A stretch of 44,363 nt of DNA from CAYMCV01 sp964389005 (GCA_964389005.1 CAYMCV010000003.1:1-44363), one strand, 5' to 3'; counted from the stretch's first letter, positions 34,113 through 43,825 are shown. The notes: generated by a model from the letters alone, not told the origin. Made by a program: numbers and translations.

Positions 34113-35067
34113 AAAGAAAAGCCCGGAAGAATACCGGAAAACTGCGGGATTTCGATTTTTTCGATGGCTCAGCGGAAGTAAGGATCCCTTCATCGGAACC
34201 GTGGAACTGCATCCGCAGGAAGAATACAAAGAAGACGTCAAGGCGTACGAGGAGCGAATTCTCGAGCATGAACGTTTACACGAAAAAATCTACGATGTTC
34301 AGACCAACAAAGAATTGGTGCTATTTAGCAAGCTTTATCCGATTTCTGCAATTTTGCTCTGCTTAATTATCATTGCGTCATTGATGTTTGCGGTATCGTA
34401 TTTACCGCCGGTCGGAAGCGACACAAACCCTTCCAACAACGAAGTCGTAAAACGGTATATTGAGAGCGGAATGGAAGAGACAGGTGTAGTAAACACAGTT
34501 ACCGGAATGATTCTAAAGTACCGTGGTTTTGATACATTCGGTGAGACTTGCGTGTTGTTTATCGCGGCGAGTTCCGTCATGATTCTGCTCATGGTCAGCG
34601 AGGAAAAACTCAAAGAGAGCGAGTTACAGGCAAGGCATTCCTTGGAGCCGAAAGACGATATCATTCTTCAAATGGTTGCGCGAATACTGGTGCCGATTTT
34701 ATTCATCTTCGGTTTTTATGTAATGGTTAACGGACATTTATCGCCCGGCGGAGGTTTTTCCGGCGGCGCCATCATCGGTTCGGGATTGATTTTGTATTCC
34801 AGCGCATTCGGAACCGAGAAAATCCGTAACTTTTTTAACGAAAAGGTTTATAAAAGTATCAAGGTTACTTCCCTGCTGTTGTACGGTACGGTGATGATTT
34901 ACTATTTTTATACAGGCGCAAACGGACTTCCCACAATCTTCTCGAACGGGACACCGGGAAATATATTGAGCGCAGGCATGATTTTTTACATCAATATTTT
35001 TGTTGGTTCGGAGGTTGCTTGTACGATGTATTCCTTCTATGCATTGTTTAAGCGCGGCGGTTTATAG
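34105..35067 (+). CDS. Fused MbhE-like (MrpA C-terminus) and MrpB (MnhB) subunit
   Basis: This 320-residue protein combines two modules. An N-terminal cytosolic stretch of about 70 residues leads into helices with VNTVTGMILKYRGFDTFGET, the MbhE/MrpA C-terminal signature. The second half is a MnhB domain (RILVPILFIFGFYVMVNGHL then SPGGGFSGGAIIGSGLIL). In Pyrococcus Mbh these are separate MbhE and MbhF proteins; here they are one chain. The start overlaps the DUF4040 stop, so the two are coupled. Confidence 0.88.
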   Translation: MSKKKSPEEYRKTAGFRFFRWLSGSKDPFIGTVELHPQEEYKEDVKAYEERILEHERLHEKIYDVQTNKELVLFSKLYPISAILLCLIIIASLMFAVSYLPPVGSDTNPSNNEVVKRYIESGMEETGVVNTVTGMILKYRGFDTFGETCVLFIAASSVMILLMVSEEKLKESELQARHSLEPKDDIILQMVARILVPILFIFGFYVMVNGHLSPGGGFSGGAIIGSGLILYSSAFGTEKIRNFFNEKVYKSIKVTSLLLYGTVMIYYFYTGANGLPTIFSNGTPGNILSAGMIFYINIFVGSEVACTMYSFYALFKRGGL

Positions 35068-35094
35068 AATGAAGTAACGGAACGGAGAAACGAT

Positions 35095-35469
35095 ATGGGT
35101 GCTAATTTTTGGGTAAATTACGGAGAAGAAATTGCGGTAATACTGTTCGGTATCGGTTTTACCAATTTGCTTCTGCAAAAGAATATGATTAAAAAAATAA
35201 TCGGATTGAATATCATGGATACGGCAATCTATCTGTTTTTGGCGGAAAAAGGATACATTACCGGACGACTTGCGCCCATCTTAAAAGAAGGGATGGACGG
35301 TGCGGAGAACTATATCAATCCCATTCCGAGCGGCCTGGTTCTAACGGGTATTGTAGTATCTGTTTCGGTAACCGCATTGATGTTGTCACTGACCATTCGT
35401 ATGTACCAGAGATATCATACCCTGAATCTGGATGAAGTTTCCACACAATTGAAGAAGGAGGGGCTGTAA
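35095..35469 (+). CDS. mrpC: Mrp-type antiporter subunit C (NuoK-like)
   Basis: This NuoK/MrpC homologue has 124 residues and three helices. LFGIGFTNLLLQKNMIKKII and GLNIMDTAIYLFL carry the family pattern, and the third helix has GLVLTGIVVSVSVTALMLSL with the conserved LxLTxIVI-like core. It stops two bases before the first large antiporter subunit, so translation is closely linked. Confidence 0.92.
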   Translation: MGANFWVNYGEEIAVILFGIGFTNLLLQKNMIKKIIGLNIMDTAIYLFLAEKGYITGRLAPILKEGMDGAENYINPIPSGLVLTGIVVSVSVTALMLSLTIRMYQRYHTLNLDEVSTQLKKEGL

Positions 35470-35470
35470 G

Positions 35471-36961
35471 ATGGATTTTGTACAGAATTTTCCTGCCTTT
35501 TCCATTGTTATGTCGATGGTCGCTGCCATTATCAGTTCGGCATTATCCGGCAAATGGGCGCGCCGTTTGAATACAGTGATTCTGGTTATAATTACGATTT
35601 TATCCGGAGCGGTATTGGTTTACACCGTACAGACCGGGACTCCTTTTATCTATACGATGGGGCAATTCGGAGCACCTTGGGGAAATGAACTACGTGTTTC
35701 TTCGTTGGAAGCAATGATGGCGTTGTTCTTTTGCATAATCATGTTCTTGTCGTTAATCGGTGGAAAACGGCATCTTTTAATCGATGTAGAACCGAATCGA
35801 CAGAATCTTTACTACATTATGACGGATCTTCTGCTCAGTTCCCTGTTGGCATTGGTTTATACCAATGACTTGTTTACCGCGTATGTTTTTGTAGAAATCA
35901 ATACCATTTCTGCCTGCGGTCTCATCATGATTGTACAGAGCGGTCGAACGATTGAAGCGGCAACGAGATACATGATCATGAGTCTTTTGGGCTCCGGTCT
36001 TTTCCTCATCGGAATCTGCATTCTTTATGACATTACCGGCCATTTGCTGATGAGCAATATCCAGCAGAATGTACAGCTCATTGTTGCCGACGGCGGGTAT
36101 CAGATTCCGCTGTATGTGGCGATTGCCCTTTTGTGCACGGGTCTTGCCATCAAGAGCGCGCTGTATCCGTTCCACGCGTGGCTTCCGGACGCCTATGGTT
36201 ATTCCACGGTTTCCTCGGCGGCGATGTTATCCAGTTTGGTTTCCAAAGGTTACATATTCCTTTTGATAAAAATTATCTATCGTGTTGTGGGCTTCGATGT
36301 CTTCCACAACAGTAAAATCATCAACGTATTGTTTGTGTTCGGTCTGTGCGGCATGATTATGGGTTCGGTTCACGCGATTCGTGAGAACGATATTTCGAGA
36401 ATGATTGCCTTCTCGTCGGTGGCGCAGATTGGTTATATCTACATGGGCTTCGGTCTCGGAACCAAAGAAGGTATGGTGGCAGCAGTCTTTCATATTTTGT
36501 CACATGCGGCAACCAAAGCGCTGTTGTTCATTGCAGCGATGGGATTGCAGGATGTCTCGGATGGCAGCAAAAAATTCATTGATTTAACCGGCGCCGGTTA
36601 CCGGAATATATTTGCCGGAATTGCGTTTACCGTCGGCGCACTGTCGTTGGTCGGTATTCCCGGATTTTCGGGCTTTGTCAGCAAATTGCTGTTTGCGCAG
36701 TCGGCGGTTTTGAATGACACCAAGATGCTACCTACACTTATCGTACTGGCAATCAGTACCATATTGAATGCGATTTACTTTATGAAGACGGTAATCAGAA
36801 TCTACACGCATGTGGAGACGGATCATGCGGTGGTGAAGGAATGGAAGAATCCCGGCTATGCGTTGGCACTCGGATTGTTCATCGTCTTAAACTTTGTATT
36901 GGGTATGTGGTCCGATCCGATTGTCAATTTGATTCAGAGCGGACTTGCGATATTCGCATAG
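35471..36961 (+). CDS. mrpD: Antiporter-like proton-conducting subunit 1 (MrpD/MbhH-like)
   Basis: NuoL/M/N-type 14-helix antiporter module of 496 residues. It has the TM5-type glutamate in AYVFVEINTISACGL, the lysine in GLAIKSALYPFHAWLPDAYG, the later lysine in SSLVSKGYIF and the HxxxxA(T)K segment HILSHAATKALLF. These are the expected ion-path residues. It directly follows mrpC as in Mbh and Mrp clusters, so it is the best MrpD equivalent of the four. Confidence 0.9.
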   Translation: MDFVQNFPAFSIVMSMVAAIISSALSGKWARRLNTVILVIITILSGAVLVYTVQTGTPFIYTMGQFGAPWGNELRVSSLEAMMALFFCIIMFLSLIGGKRHLLIDVEPNRQNLYYIMTDLLLSSLLALVYTNDLFTAYVFVEINTISACGLIMIVQSGRTIEAATRYMIMSLLGSGLFLIGICILYDITGHLLMSNIQQNVQLIVADGGYQIPLYVAIALLCTGLAIKSALYPFHAWLPDAYGYSTVSSAAMLSSLVSKGYIFLLIKIIYRVVGFDVFHNSKIINVLFVFGLCGMIMGSVHAIRENDISRMIAFSSVAQIGYIYMGFGLGTKEGMVAAVFHILSHAATKALLFIAAMGLQDVSDGSKKFIDLTGAGYRNIFAGIAFTVGALSLVGIPGFSGFVSKLLFAQSAVLNDTKMLPTLIVLAISTILNAIYFMKTVIRIYTHVETDHAVVKEWKNPGYALALGLFIVLNFVLGMWSDPIVNLIQSGLAIFA

Positions 36962-36989
36962 ATTTTTAAATACAGAATGGAGAATAAAA

Positions 36990-38459
36990 ATGGATTATTG
37001 CATCGTAATTCCCATATTACTGCCGATGATTACCGGCCTACTTGCGTTCATACTCCCGCTAAAAGGGAAAAAACTACATCTCTTGGTTGGCTCCGGCTTG
37101 CTCTTGACGCTTGCTGCGGTTGTGTTCGTACTTATGAACCGTGTGGCATTTGACGGCGTAACGTTTTTTGATTTGATGCAGGGACTGCCGGTCTATTTTC
37201 GCGTGGACGAAGTCGGGATACTTTTTTCACTTATGACTGTAAGCGTATGGATTTTGGCGGGTGCATATTCTTTCCGTTATATGAGCGAAGAGAAGGTAAA
37301 AGGTTATTACGGCTTTTTTATGATGACATTGGGTGTTTTGCTGGGACTGGATTACGCAGGGAATTTGGTTACCATGTACTTATTGTTTGAATTGGTAACG
37401 CTTGCTTCCTTTCCGATGGTATTACAGACGCGGACGCATGAAGCAGTTATGGCTGCACTGAAGTATGCCTTGTATTCGTTATGCGGTGCGTATATGGGAT
37501 TGTTCTCCATCTATATTTTTTATCGATATTCTCTGACACTTGCTTTTACGACCGGCGGAACGTTGAATCTTGCAATGGTTGAAGGGAACCGGACGTTAAT
37601 CATGGTTGCTGCTCTGTTTGCCATTCTCGGGTTCGGTGTCAAAGCAGGTATGTTCCCGATGCACGCGTGGTTACCGACCGCACATCCGGTTGCACCGGCA
37701 CCTGCTTCGGCGGTACTTTCCGGTGTCATTGTCAAAGCCGGGGTGCTGGCGATGATTCGAGTGGTTTACTATATCATCGGACCCGACTTCTTACGGGGAA
37801 CCTGGGTGCAGTCGGTATTTATGATTCTGTCGTTGATTACGGTCTTTATGGGTTCATTGCTTGCTTACCGCGAGCCGGTGCTGAAGAAGCGTTTGGCATA
37901 TTCGACGGTCAGCCAGCTTTCGTATATATTGTTCGGATTGGCGGTTTTGGAGCCGACGGCTTTTACGGGTTCGTTACTGCACGTGCTGTTCCATGCGGTT
38001 ATCAAGACGGCGTTGTTCCTGTGTGCGGGTGCTTTTATCCATGAGACAGGGAAGGAACGCGTGGATGAACTGACCGGAATCGGTAAGAGAATGCCGGTCA
38101 CCACATTTTGTTTTACAATTGTCTCTCTTGGCTTAATCGGAATTCCTCCTACGGGCGGTTTTATCAGTAAGTGGTACTTGGCAGTCGGTTCGCTTTCTGC
38201 GGACATCGGCGCATTTGCCTATATCGGACCGGCGATTTTGTTGGTCAGCGCTTTGCTGACGGCGGGATATCTGTTACCGATTCCCATCAAGGGATTCTTC
38301 CCGGGAGCGGATTTTGATTACAGCACATGCAAGAAGAAAGAGGCCTCCCCTTGGATGGTGGTCCCGATTGTGATTTTAACTGTTGTTACGTTTGTGGGAG
38401 GATGTTTTCCCACACAGATGACGGACTTTATCGGTAGCGTCGCGGCGTCGGTTTTTTAG
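36990..38459 (+). CDS. Antiporter-like proton-conducting subunit 2
   Basis: Second large NuoL/M/N-type subunit, 489 residues. Key elements are MYLLFELVTLASFP (Glu), GVKAGMFPMHAWLPTAHPVA (Lys) and LFHAVIKTALFLCAGA (Lys). ATG 36990 has TGGAGA six bases upstream; an earlier in-frame start at 36945 lies within the previous gene. The sequence is clearly a paralogue of its neighbours, not a recent duplicate. Confidence 0.9.
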   Translation: MDYCIVIPILLPMITGLLAFILPLKGKKLHLLVGSGLLLTLAAVVFVLMNRVAFDGVTFFDLMQGLPVYFRVDEVGILFSLMTVSVWILAGAYSFRYMSEEKVKGYYGFFMMTLGVLLGLDYAGNLVTMYLLFELVTLASFPMVLQTRTHEAVMAALKYALYSLCGAYMGLFSIYIFYRYSLTLAFTTGGTLNLAMVEGNRTLIMVAALFAILGFGVKAGMFPMHAWLPTAHPVAPAPASAVLSGVIVKAGVLAMIRVVYYIIGPDFLRGTWVQSVFMILSLITVFMGSLLAYREPVLKKRLAYSTVSQLSYILFGLAVLEPTAFTGSLLHVLFHAVIKTALFLCAGAFIHETGKERVDELTGIGKRMPVTTFCFTIVSLGLIGIPPTGGFISKWYLAVGSLSADIGAFAYIGPAILLVSALLTAGYLLPIPIKGFFPGADFDYSTCKKKEASPWMVVPIVILTVVTFVGGCFPTQMTDFIGSVAASVF

Positions 38460-38479
38460 GATAGAAGGGAGATAAAAAG

Positions 38480-39955
38480 ATGGGTTCATATTTGATTGTC
38501 TTTGCCATTTTACTTCCGCTTCTCGGAGGTGCGCTGATACCGGTGATTAAGTTTAAGAACCGTACGTATATGGCGGTGTTTATTGAAACCATAGTAATTA
38601 TTACAAGCATAATTGTATTTGCGATTATCATGCATTCGTCGCAGGACACCTACAACTTAATTCATTTTTCCGGCGATTTGAGTATTTCATTTAAAGTTGA
38701 CGGACTCGGGAAAGTTTTTTCCGGTATGATTGCGTTTATGTGGCCGCTGGCAACGTTGTACTCCTTTGAGTATATGAAGCATGAGGAGCGCGAGAAAAGT
38801 TTCTTCATGTTCTACACGATTACTTACGGTGTTACCATCGGTATTGCAACTGCGGCAAATATTTTGACGATGTATTGCTTCTACGAGATGCTGACCTTGG
38901 TAACGTTTCCCCTTGTGATGCATACAGGCACGCGAGAAGCAATTCTTGCCAGTCGAAAATACCTGTACTATTCACTCGGTGGTGCGGCGTTTGCTTTTAT
39001 CGGAATGATTTTTGCGATATCCTATGGATTGACTTCGGACTTTACATACGGAGGTGTGTTGAATCTTGAGGCAATCGGCAGCAGAGAAAACGTACTGAAA
39101 CTGATTTATGTATTGGCGTTTATGGGCTTTGGTGTGAAGGCGGCGCTGTTTCCTTTTAACTCATGGTTGCCCGATGCAAGCGTGGCACCGACGCCGGTTA
39201 CCGCGTTGTTGCATGCCGTTGCAGTCGTGAAATCAGGTGCGTTTGCGGCAATGCGACTTACGTATTATTGCTACGGAACGGAGTTTCTGCGCGGGTCGTG
39301 GGCGCAGACGGTTGTGATGTGCTTTGCTGTATTTACAATTGTCTACGGATGCTCCATGGCGGTAAAAGAGACACATTTCAAGCGCAGGTTGGCATTTTCC
39401 ACCGTCAGCAACTTATCCTACATCCTCTTCGGTGTGACCATTATGACGCCGCTCGGTTTGGTTGGGGCGCTTGCACATATGATATTCCATGCGTTTATGA
39501 AGATTTGTTCGTTCCTGTGTGCAGGTGCGGTAATCGTACAAAGCGGAAAAACCTATGTGCATGAGTTGAACGGATTGGGTAAAAAGATGCCGCAGGTATT
39601 CGGATTGTTTACCGTATCGGCATTCGCGCTGATGGGCGTGCCGGGACTGTGCGGCTTCATCAGTAAATGGAATCTTGCAAAAGCGGCATTTGCCAGCGGA
39701 AATGTTCTTACCTATTTCGGCGTGGGCGCATTGTTAATCTCTGCTTTGCTGACCGGTATCTACATGCTTTCCGTTGTGGTGCGTGCGTTTTTCCCGGAAA
39801 AAGGATTTGATGATTCCGCGATTGCGAAGGTGAAGGACCCTGGTCCCTGTATGATGATTCCGCTCTACATTTTTGCGGCGGGTTGCGTATTGTTCGGATT
39901 ATTTTCACAACCGATATTGAATGTGTTTACGCAGATTGCGAACGGCGCATTTTAG
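38480..39955 (+). CDS. Antiporter-like proton-conducting subunit 3
   Basis: Third large antiporter-like subunit, 491 residues. Conserved charged positions are seen in YCFYEMLTLVTFPLVMHTG, GVKAALFPFNSWLPDASVAP and MIFHAFMKICSFLCAGAVIV. A GGGAGA site precedes ATG 38480. A Ser replaces the His of HAWLP (NSWLP), which may mark a functional difference in this copy. Confidence 0.9.
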   Translation: MGSYLIVFAILLPLLGGALIPVIKFKNRTYMAVFIETIVIITSIIVFAIIMHSSQDTYNLIHFSGDLSISFKVDGLGKVFSGMIAFMWPLATLYSFEYMKHEEREKSFFMFYTITYGVTIGIATAANILTMYCFYEMLTLVTFPLVMHTGTREAILASRKYLYYSLGGAAFAFIGMIFAISYGLTSDFTYGGVLNLEAIGSRENVLKLIYVLAFMGFGVKAALFPFNSWLPDASVAPTPVTALLHAVAVVKSGAFAAMRLTYYCYGTEFLRGSWAQTVVMCFAVFTIVYGCSMAVKETHFKRRLAFSTVSNLSYILFGVTIMTPLGLVGALAHMIFHAFMKICSFLCAGAVIVQSGKTYVHELNGLGKKMPQVFGLFTVSAFALMGVPGLCGFISKWNLAKAAFASGNVLTYFGVGALLISALLTGIYMLSVVVRAFFPEKGFDDSAIAKVKDPGPCMMIPLYIFAAGCVLFGLFSQPILNVFTQIANGAF

Positions 39956-40001
39956 ATAAAAAGAAACGTATCTTTTAAGGGATACGGGATGGGAGAATGA
40001 G

Positions 40002-42071
40002 ATGGAATCCTATAATTTCATTGCCATATTGATATTCTATCCGATGATCGGAGCGCTGGTTTCTTACCTGATCGGTAAAAAATCAAAAATGGCGCGGAAT
40101 ATATTTGCAAATGTAGTAACAATATCGGAATTTGTTGCCGTACTTTTATTTACGAGAACAGCCCCCGGAGGACTCATTATCAAGGATGTCTGCGGAATGG
40201 GACTTTCGTTTTCGTGGGATGGATTTCGAATTATATATGCAACTGTAGTAGCATTTATGTGGATGATGACGACGCTCTTTTGTGTGGAGTATTTTGGGAG
40301 TTATCGGAATCGAAACCGCTTCTATCTGTTTCAGTTATTGACATTGGGAGCAACCATGGGTGTCTTTTTGGCTTCCGATTTTTATACGGTTTTCATCTTT
40401 TTTGAGATGATGTCGCTGACTTCTTATGCGTGGGTTGCGCATGACGAGAAGAAAGAATCGATGAGAGCGGCAGAAACCTATCTTGGAATTTCCGTACTTG
40501 GCGGTTTGGTGATGCTGATGGGTATTTTTATGCTATGGAATGCTTGCGGTACGCTTTCGTTTGCGTCTCTGTCTGCTGCGGTACAATCTTCTTTAAAACC
40601 GGGTCAGGTAGTTGCGGCGGGAGTATGTATTTTGTTTGGATTTGCTGTCAAAGCAGGTGCATTTCCGGTTCACATCTGGTTACCGAAGGCGCATCCCGTG
40701 GCACCGGCACCGGCATCGGCGTTGCTTTCCGGTGTTCTGACCAAGACAGGTATTTTTGGTATCATTGCGGTTACACTTCATATATTCTCGGGGAACAGAA
40801 CCTTTGGCGTGGTATTGCTGTGCGTGGCACTTGCCACCATGCTTTTGGGTGCGGTTATGGCATTGTTTTCGGTTGATATCAAGCGGATTCTTGCCTGTTC
40901 TTCGCTTTCACAAATCGGGTTCATTTTAACCGGCGTTGCATTACTGCCGATTCTGGGAGAAGAAGCGGCGTTGGCGGCAAGAGGAACTTTGATTTATATG
41001 GTCAGTCACTCAATGTTAAAACTGGTGCTCTTTATGATTGCCGGTGTGGTTGTAATGAACACACACAAGTTGAATATTAATGAAGTTCGTGGGTTTGGTC
41101 GCAAAAAGCCGTTACTGAACATTGCGTTTCTCTTCGGGGTATTGGGAATATCCGGCGTTCCGCTTTTTAACGGCTATATCGGTAAGACACTGTTGCATGA
41201 GGCGATATTGGAAGCCTCGCTTTCTCGCGGGGTTGAGATGGTTTTCTTGCTGTCCGGCGGTTTTACGCTTGCATACATGTTGAAGTTATACATTGCAATT
41301 TTTATCGAAAAGAATATGGACGCAAAGGTGCAGGAGACATTTGACGCGAAGAATCATTATTGGACGATTCCGTCGGCGATTGCGGTACTTTGCAGTGCGG
41401 CGGTGTTGCCTGTTTTGGGTGTGATTCCGCAGTTTACGGCAGATAAAATTATGGATTTGGGGCAGGCATTCCTTGGCTGCGAACATTTTGGAGAGAAGGT
41501 TGCGTATTTTGCACTTCATAATATGAAAGGTTCATTGATTTCACTTTTTATCGGTGTGGTTATTTATGTCTTGTTTGTCAGGGTTTGCCTGATGAAAGAG
41601 ACCGATTTGAAGACAAACAAGGGAAAAGCGGTTATGGTATACAAAGATTATTGGCCGAAGTGGTTGGATCTTGAGAATATGATATACAGACCGTTGATTG
41701 TTAGATTTCTGCCGTTTATCACGGGTATTATTTGTAGAGTGTTGGATGGATTTGTTGATACAATTGTAGTAATTCTTAAAAAGACACTTTATCGTGAGCG
41801 TAAATTGCCGCATGAATTGCCGGAAGGCAACATTTTTACGCTGTGTGCGGGAATGGTAGTTGATTTCTTCACAAAGATTTGGAATCGCACGGTTCGCAGA
41901 AACAAAGAGCCGCTTCCGCAGAGACATGTGCATCGATATGCGATTCTGTGGGAGGAATTCGGCGAGAACAATCAGATTATCGCGCGAAGTTTATCCTATG
42001 GATTGTTGATTTTCTGTTTGGGTCTGGTAATGACGTTAGTGTACTTGATATGTGTAATTATTTTTAAGTAA
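40002..42071 (+). CDS. Antiporter-like proton-conducting subunit 4 with long C-terminal extension
   Basis: Fourth and largest antiporter-like subunit, 689 residues. The core (1-490) has FIFFEMMSLTSYAWVAHDEK, FAVKAGAFPVHIWLPKAHPV and VSHSMLKLVLFMIAGV. About 200 extra residues follow, with a helix at about 508-525 (SLISLFIGVVIYVLFVRV), a long amphipathic or peripheral stretch and a last membrane helix (LLIFCLGLVMTLVYLICVII). NuoL and MrpA also carry a lateral helix with a final anchor, so this subunit may play that role here (inference). It ends the operon. Confidence 0.88.
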   Translation: MESYNFIAILIFYPMIGALVSYLIGKKSKMARNIFANVVTISEFVAVLLFTRTAPGGLIIKDVCGMGLSFSWDGFRIIYATVVAFMWMMTTLFCVEYFGSYRNRNRFYLFQLLTLGATMGVFLASDFYTVFIFFEMMSLTSYAWVAHDEKKESMRAAETYLGISVLGGLVMLMGIFMLWNACGTLSFASLSAAVQSSLKPGQVVAAGVCILFGFAVKAGAFPVHIWLPKAHPVAPAPASALLSGVLTKTGIFGIIAVTLHIFSGNRTFGVVLLCVALATMLLGAVMALFSVDIKRILACSSLSQIGFILTGVALLPILGEEAALAARGTLIYMVSHSMLKLVLFMIAGVVVMNTHKLNINEVRGFGRKKPLLNIAFLFGVLGISGVPLFNGYIGKTLLHEAILEASLSRGVEMVFLLSGGFTLAYMLKLYIAIFIEKNMDAKVQETFDAKNHYWTIPSAIAVLCSAAVLPVLGVIPQFTADKIMDLGQAFLGCEHFGEKVAYFALHNMKGSLISLFIGVVIYVLFVRVCLMKETDLKTNKGKAVMVYKDYWPKWLDLENMIYRPLIVRFLPFITGIICRVLDGFVDTIVVILKKTLYRERKLPHELPEGNIFTLCAGMVVDFFTKIWNRTVRRNKEPLPQRHVHRYAILWEEFGENNQIIARSLSYGLLIFCLGLVMTLVYLICVIIFK

Positions 42072-42146
42072 TTACGAGCGAAATCAACTGATTATGCAAG
42101 GAAACAATGAAGTTTCTTTCATACGAAAAATAAATCAAAAAATTTC

Positions 42147-42175
42147 TTGTAATTTCCATAGTAGCGTTATATAAT
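42147..42175 (+). promoter_or_regulatory. Promoter upstream of the gdhA leader RNA
   Basis: TTGTAA (42147-42152) and TATAAT (42170-42175) with a 17-base spacer. Transcription should start near 42182. Confidence 0.8.
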
Positions 42176-42181
42176 AACAAA

Positions 42182-42279
42182 CGGACAATGGGGTCCCAAA
42201 ATACGTAGGCATGCCGTGATGCATGCCATGTTTTGGTACCGTCAGGAGAAAAAGTGCCTCGGTTACGGACACTTTTTTT
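42182..42279 (+). ncRNA. Structured leader or small RNA ending in an intrinsic terminator, upstream of gdhA
   Basis: From the predicted start, GGAC/GTCC (42183-42186/42193-42196) may form a small hairpin. CCAAAA/TTTTGG (42196-42201/42231-42236), CGT/ATG and GGCATGC/GCATGCC (42208-42214/42221-42227) stack into a long bulged hairpin with loop CGTGAT. A terminator follows: AAAAAGTGCC (42249-42258) with GGaCACTTTTT and a T7 run ending at 42279. I could not match it to a known riboswitch; a T-box-like UGGUACCG at 42234-42241 lacks the rest of a T-box. The remaining 126 bases to gdhA contain no gene. It is either an attenuator for gdhA or a free-standing RNA of about 98 bases. Confidence 0.6.
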
Positions 42280-42405
42280 GTATAATAGGGGTTTCCTTTT
42301 AGACAAAAAAGCACTTCGCTGTGGATGCATATTTTTATCCTGATATTTGGAAAGCAGATCATATGAAACAGTATCATATGGAACAACAGAAGGAGGAAAA
42401 AAGAA

Positions 42406-43740
42406 ATGTCGTATGTTGATGAAGTCATCGCAATGGTAGTTGAGAAGAATCCGGCACAGCCGGAGTTCCATCAGGCAGTAAAGGAAGTTCTGAATTCTTT
42501 ACGTGTTGTAGTGGAAGCAAATGAGGAAGCGTACAGAAGAGACGCACTTTTGGAGAGATTGGTCACACCGGAAAGACAGCTTCTTTTCAGAGTTCCCTGG
42601 GTTGACGATAAGGGTCAGGTACAGGTAAATAACGCATATCGTGTACAGTTCAACAGTGCAATCGGACCGTACAAGGGAGGTCTTAGACTTCACCCGTCAG
42701 TAAATCTTGGTATTATTAAGTTTTTGGGCTTTGAGCAGATTTTCAAGAATTCCTTAACAGGTCTTCCGATTGGCGGCGGTAAGGGTGGATCTGATTTTGA
42801 CCCGAAAGGCAAATCAGACAGAGAAATCATGGCATTCTGCCAGAGCTTCATGACAGAGCTATGCAAGTACATCGGTGCTGATACCGACGTTCCTGCAGGT
42901 GATATCGGAACCGGCGCAAGAGAAATCGGTTACATGTTCGGACAGTATAAGAGAATCCGTGGCGTATACGAAGGCGTACTTACAGGAAAAGGTCTTTCCT
43001 ACGGCGGATCGCTTGCAAGAACCGAAGCAACCGGATATGGTTTACTTTACTTTACAAAAGAAATGCTCGCAAGCAACGGTATTGACATTGCAGGTAAGAC
43101 AATTGCAGTTTCAGGTTCCGGTAACGTAGCTATCTACGCTGTACAGAAAGCACAGCAGATGGGTGCAAAGGTTGTTACCGTTTCCGATTCCACCGGCTGG
43201 ATTTACGATCCGGAAGGAATTGACGTTGCATTGTTAAAAGAAGTAAAAGAAGTAAAGAGAGCAAGATTGACGGAGTATGCTGCTGCAAGATCAAGCGCAC
43301 AGTATCATGAAGGCAAGGGCGTATGGAGCGTGAAAGTTGATATCGCACTTCCTTGCGCAACACAGAATGAGTTGTTAATCGACGATGCAAAAGCATTGGT
43401 TGCTAACGGCGTTACTGCTGTTGCAGAAGGTGCAAACATGCCTACAACGATTGAAGCAACCGAGTATCTTCAGGCAAACGGCGTTCTGTTTGCACCCGGA
43501 AAGGCAGCAAATGCCGGCGGTGTTGCAACAAGCGCATTGGAGATGAGTCAGAACTCCGAGAGATTAAGCTGGACCTTCGAAGAAGTTGACAGCAAATTAC
43601 AGGGAATTATGGTTAACATTTTCCATAACTTGGATGATGCAGCTAAGAAGTATGGTATGGACGGCAACTATGTTGCAGGTGCGAACATCGCAGGCTTCTT
43701 GAAAGTTGTTAATGCAATGACAGCGCAGGGGATTTGCTAA
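42406..43740 (+). CDS. gdhA: NADP-type glutamate dehydrogenase
   Basis: GdhA makes glutamate from 2-oxoglutarate and ammonium. The 444 residues are the usual length of the hexameric enzyme. The substrate region includes KGGLRLHPSVN and the catalytic GLPIGGGKGGSDFDPKGKSD, then VPAGDIGTGAREIGYMFGQY. The nucleotide-binding fold is TIAVSGSGNVAIYAVQKAQQ. A GAAGGAGG site precedes ATG 42406. Codon use (frequent GCA, GGC and GTT) looks like that of a highly expressed gene. It has its own structured leader and terminator. Confidence 0.96.
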   Translation: MSYVDEVIAMVVEKNPAQPEFHQAVKEVLNSLRVVVEANEEAYRRDALLERLVTPERQLLFRVPWVDDKGQVQVNNAYRVQFNSAIGPYKGGLRLHPSVNLGIIKFLGFEQIFKNSLTGLPIGGGKGGSDFDPKGKSDREIMAFCQSFMTELCKYIGADTDVPAGDIGTGAREIGYMFGQYKRIRGVYEGVLTGKGLSYGGSLARTEATGYGLLYFTKEMLASNGIDIAGKTIAVSGSGNVAIYAVQKAQQMGAKVVTVSDSTGWIYDPEGIDVALLKEVKEVKRARLTEYAAARSSAQYHEGKGVWSVKVDIALPCATQNELLIDDAKALVANGVTAVAEGANMPTTIEATEYLQANGVLFAPGKAANAGGVATSALEMSQNSERLSWTFEEVDSKLQGIMVNIFHNLDDAAKKYGMDGNYVAGANIAGFLKVVNAMTAQGIC

Positions 43741-43760
43741 AGTAAAAAATAACAAATAGT

Positions 43761-43806
43761 AAGTGCCGCATGAAACCAGAAATGGCTTAAATGCGGCACT
43801 TTTACT
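43761..43806 (+). terminator. Intrinsic terminator of gdhA
   Basis: AAGTGCCGCAT (43761-43771) and ATGCGGCACTT (43791-43801) form an 11-bp stem, with a smaller CCA/TGG inside the loop, followed by a T-rich tail. Confidence 0.93.
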
Positions 43807-43825
43807 TTTTACTAATTGTGCATTA

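Noticed and set aside
42182..42279. T-box riboswitch before gdhA
   Set aside because: TGGTACCG resembles part of the T-box, but the predicted transcript is too short for stem I and no specifier loop is visible; gdhA is also not a usual T-box target.
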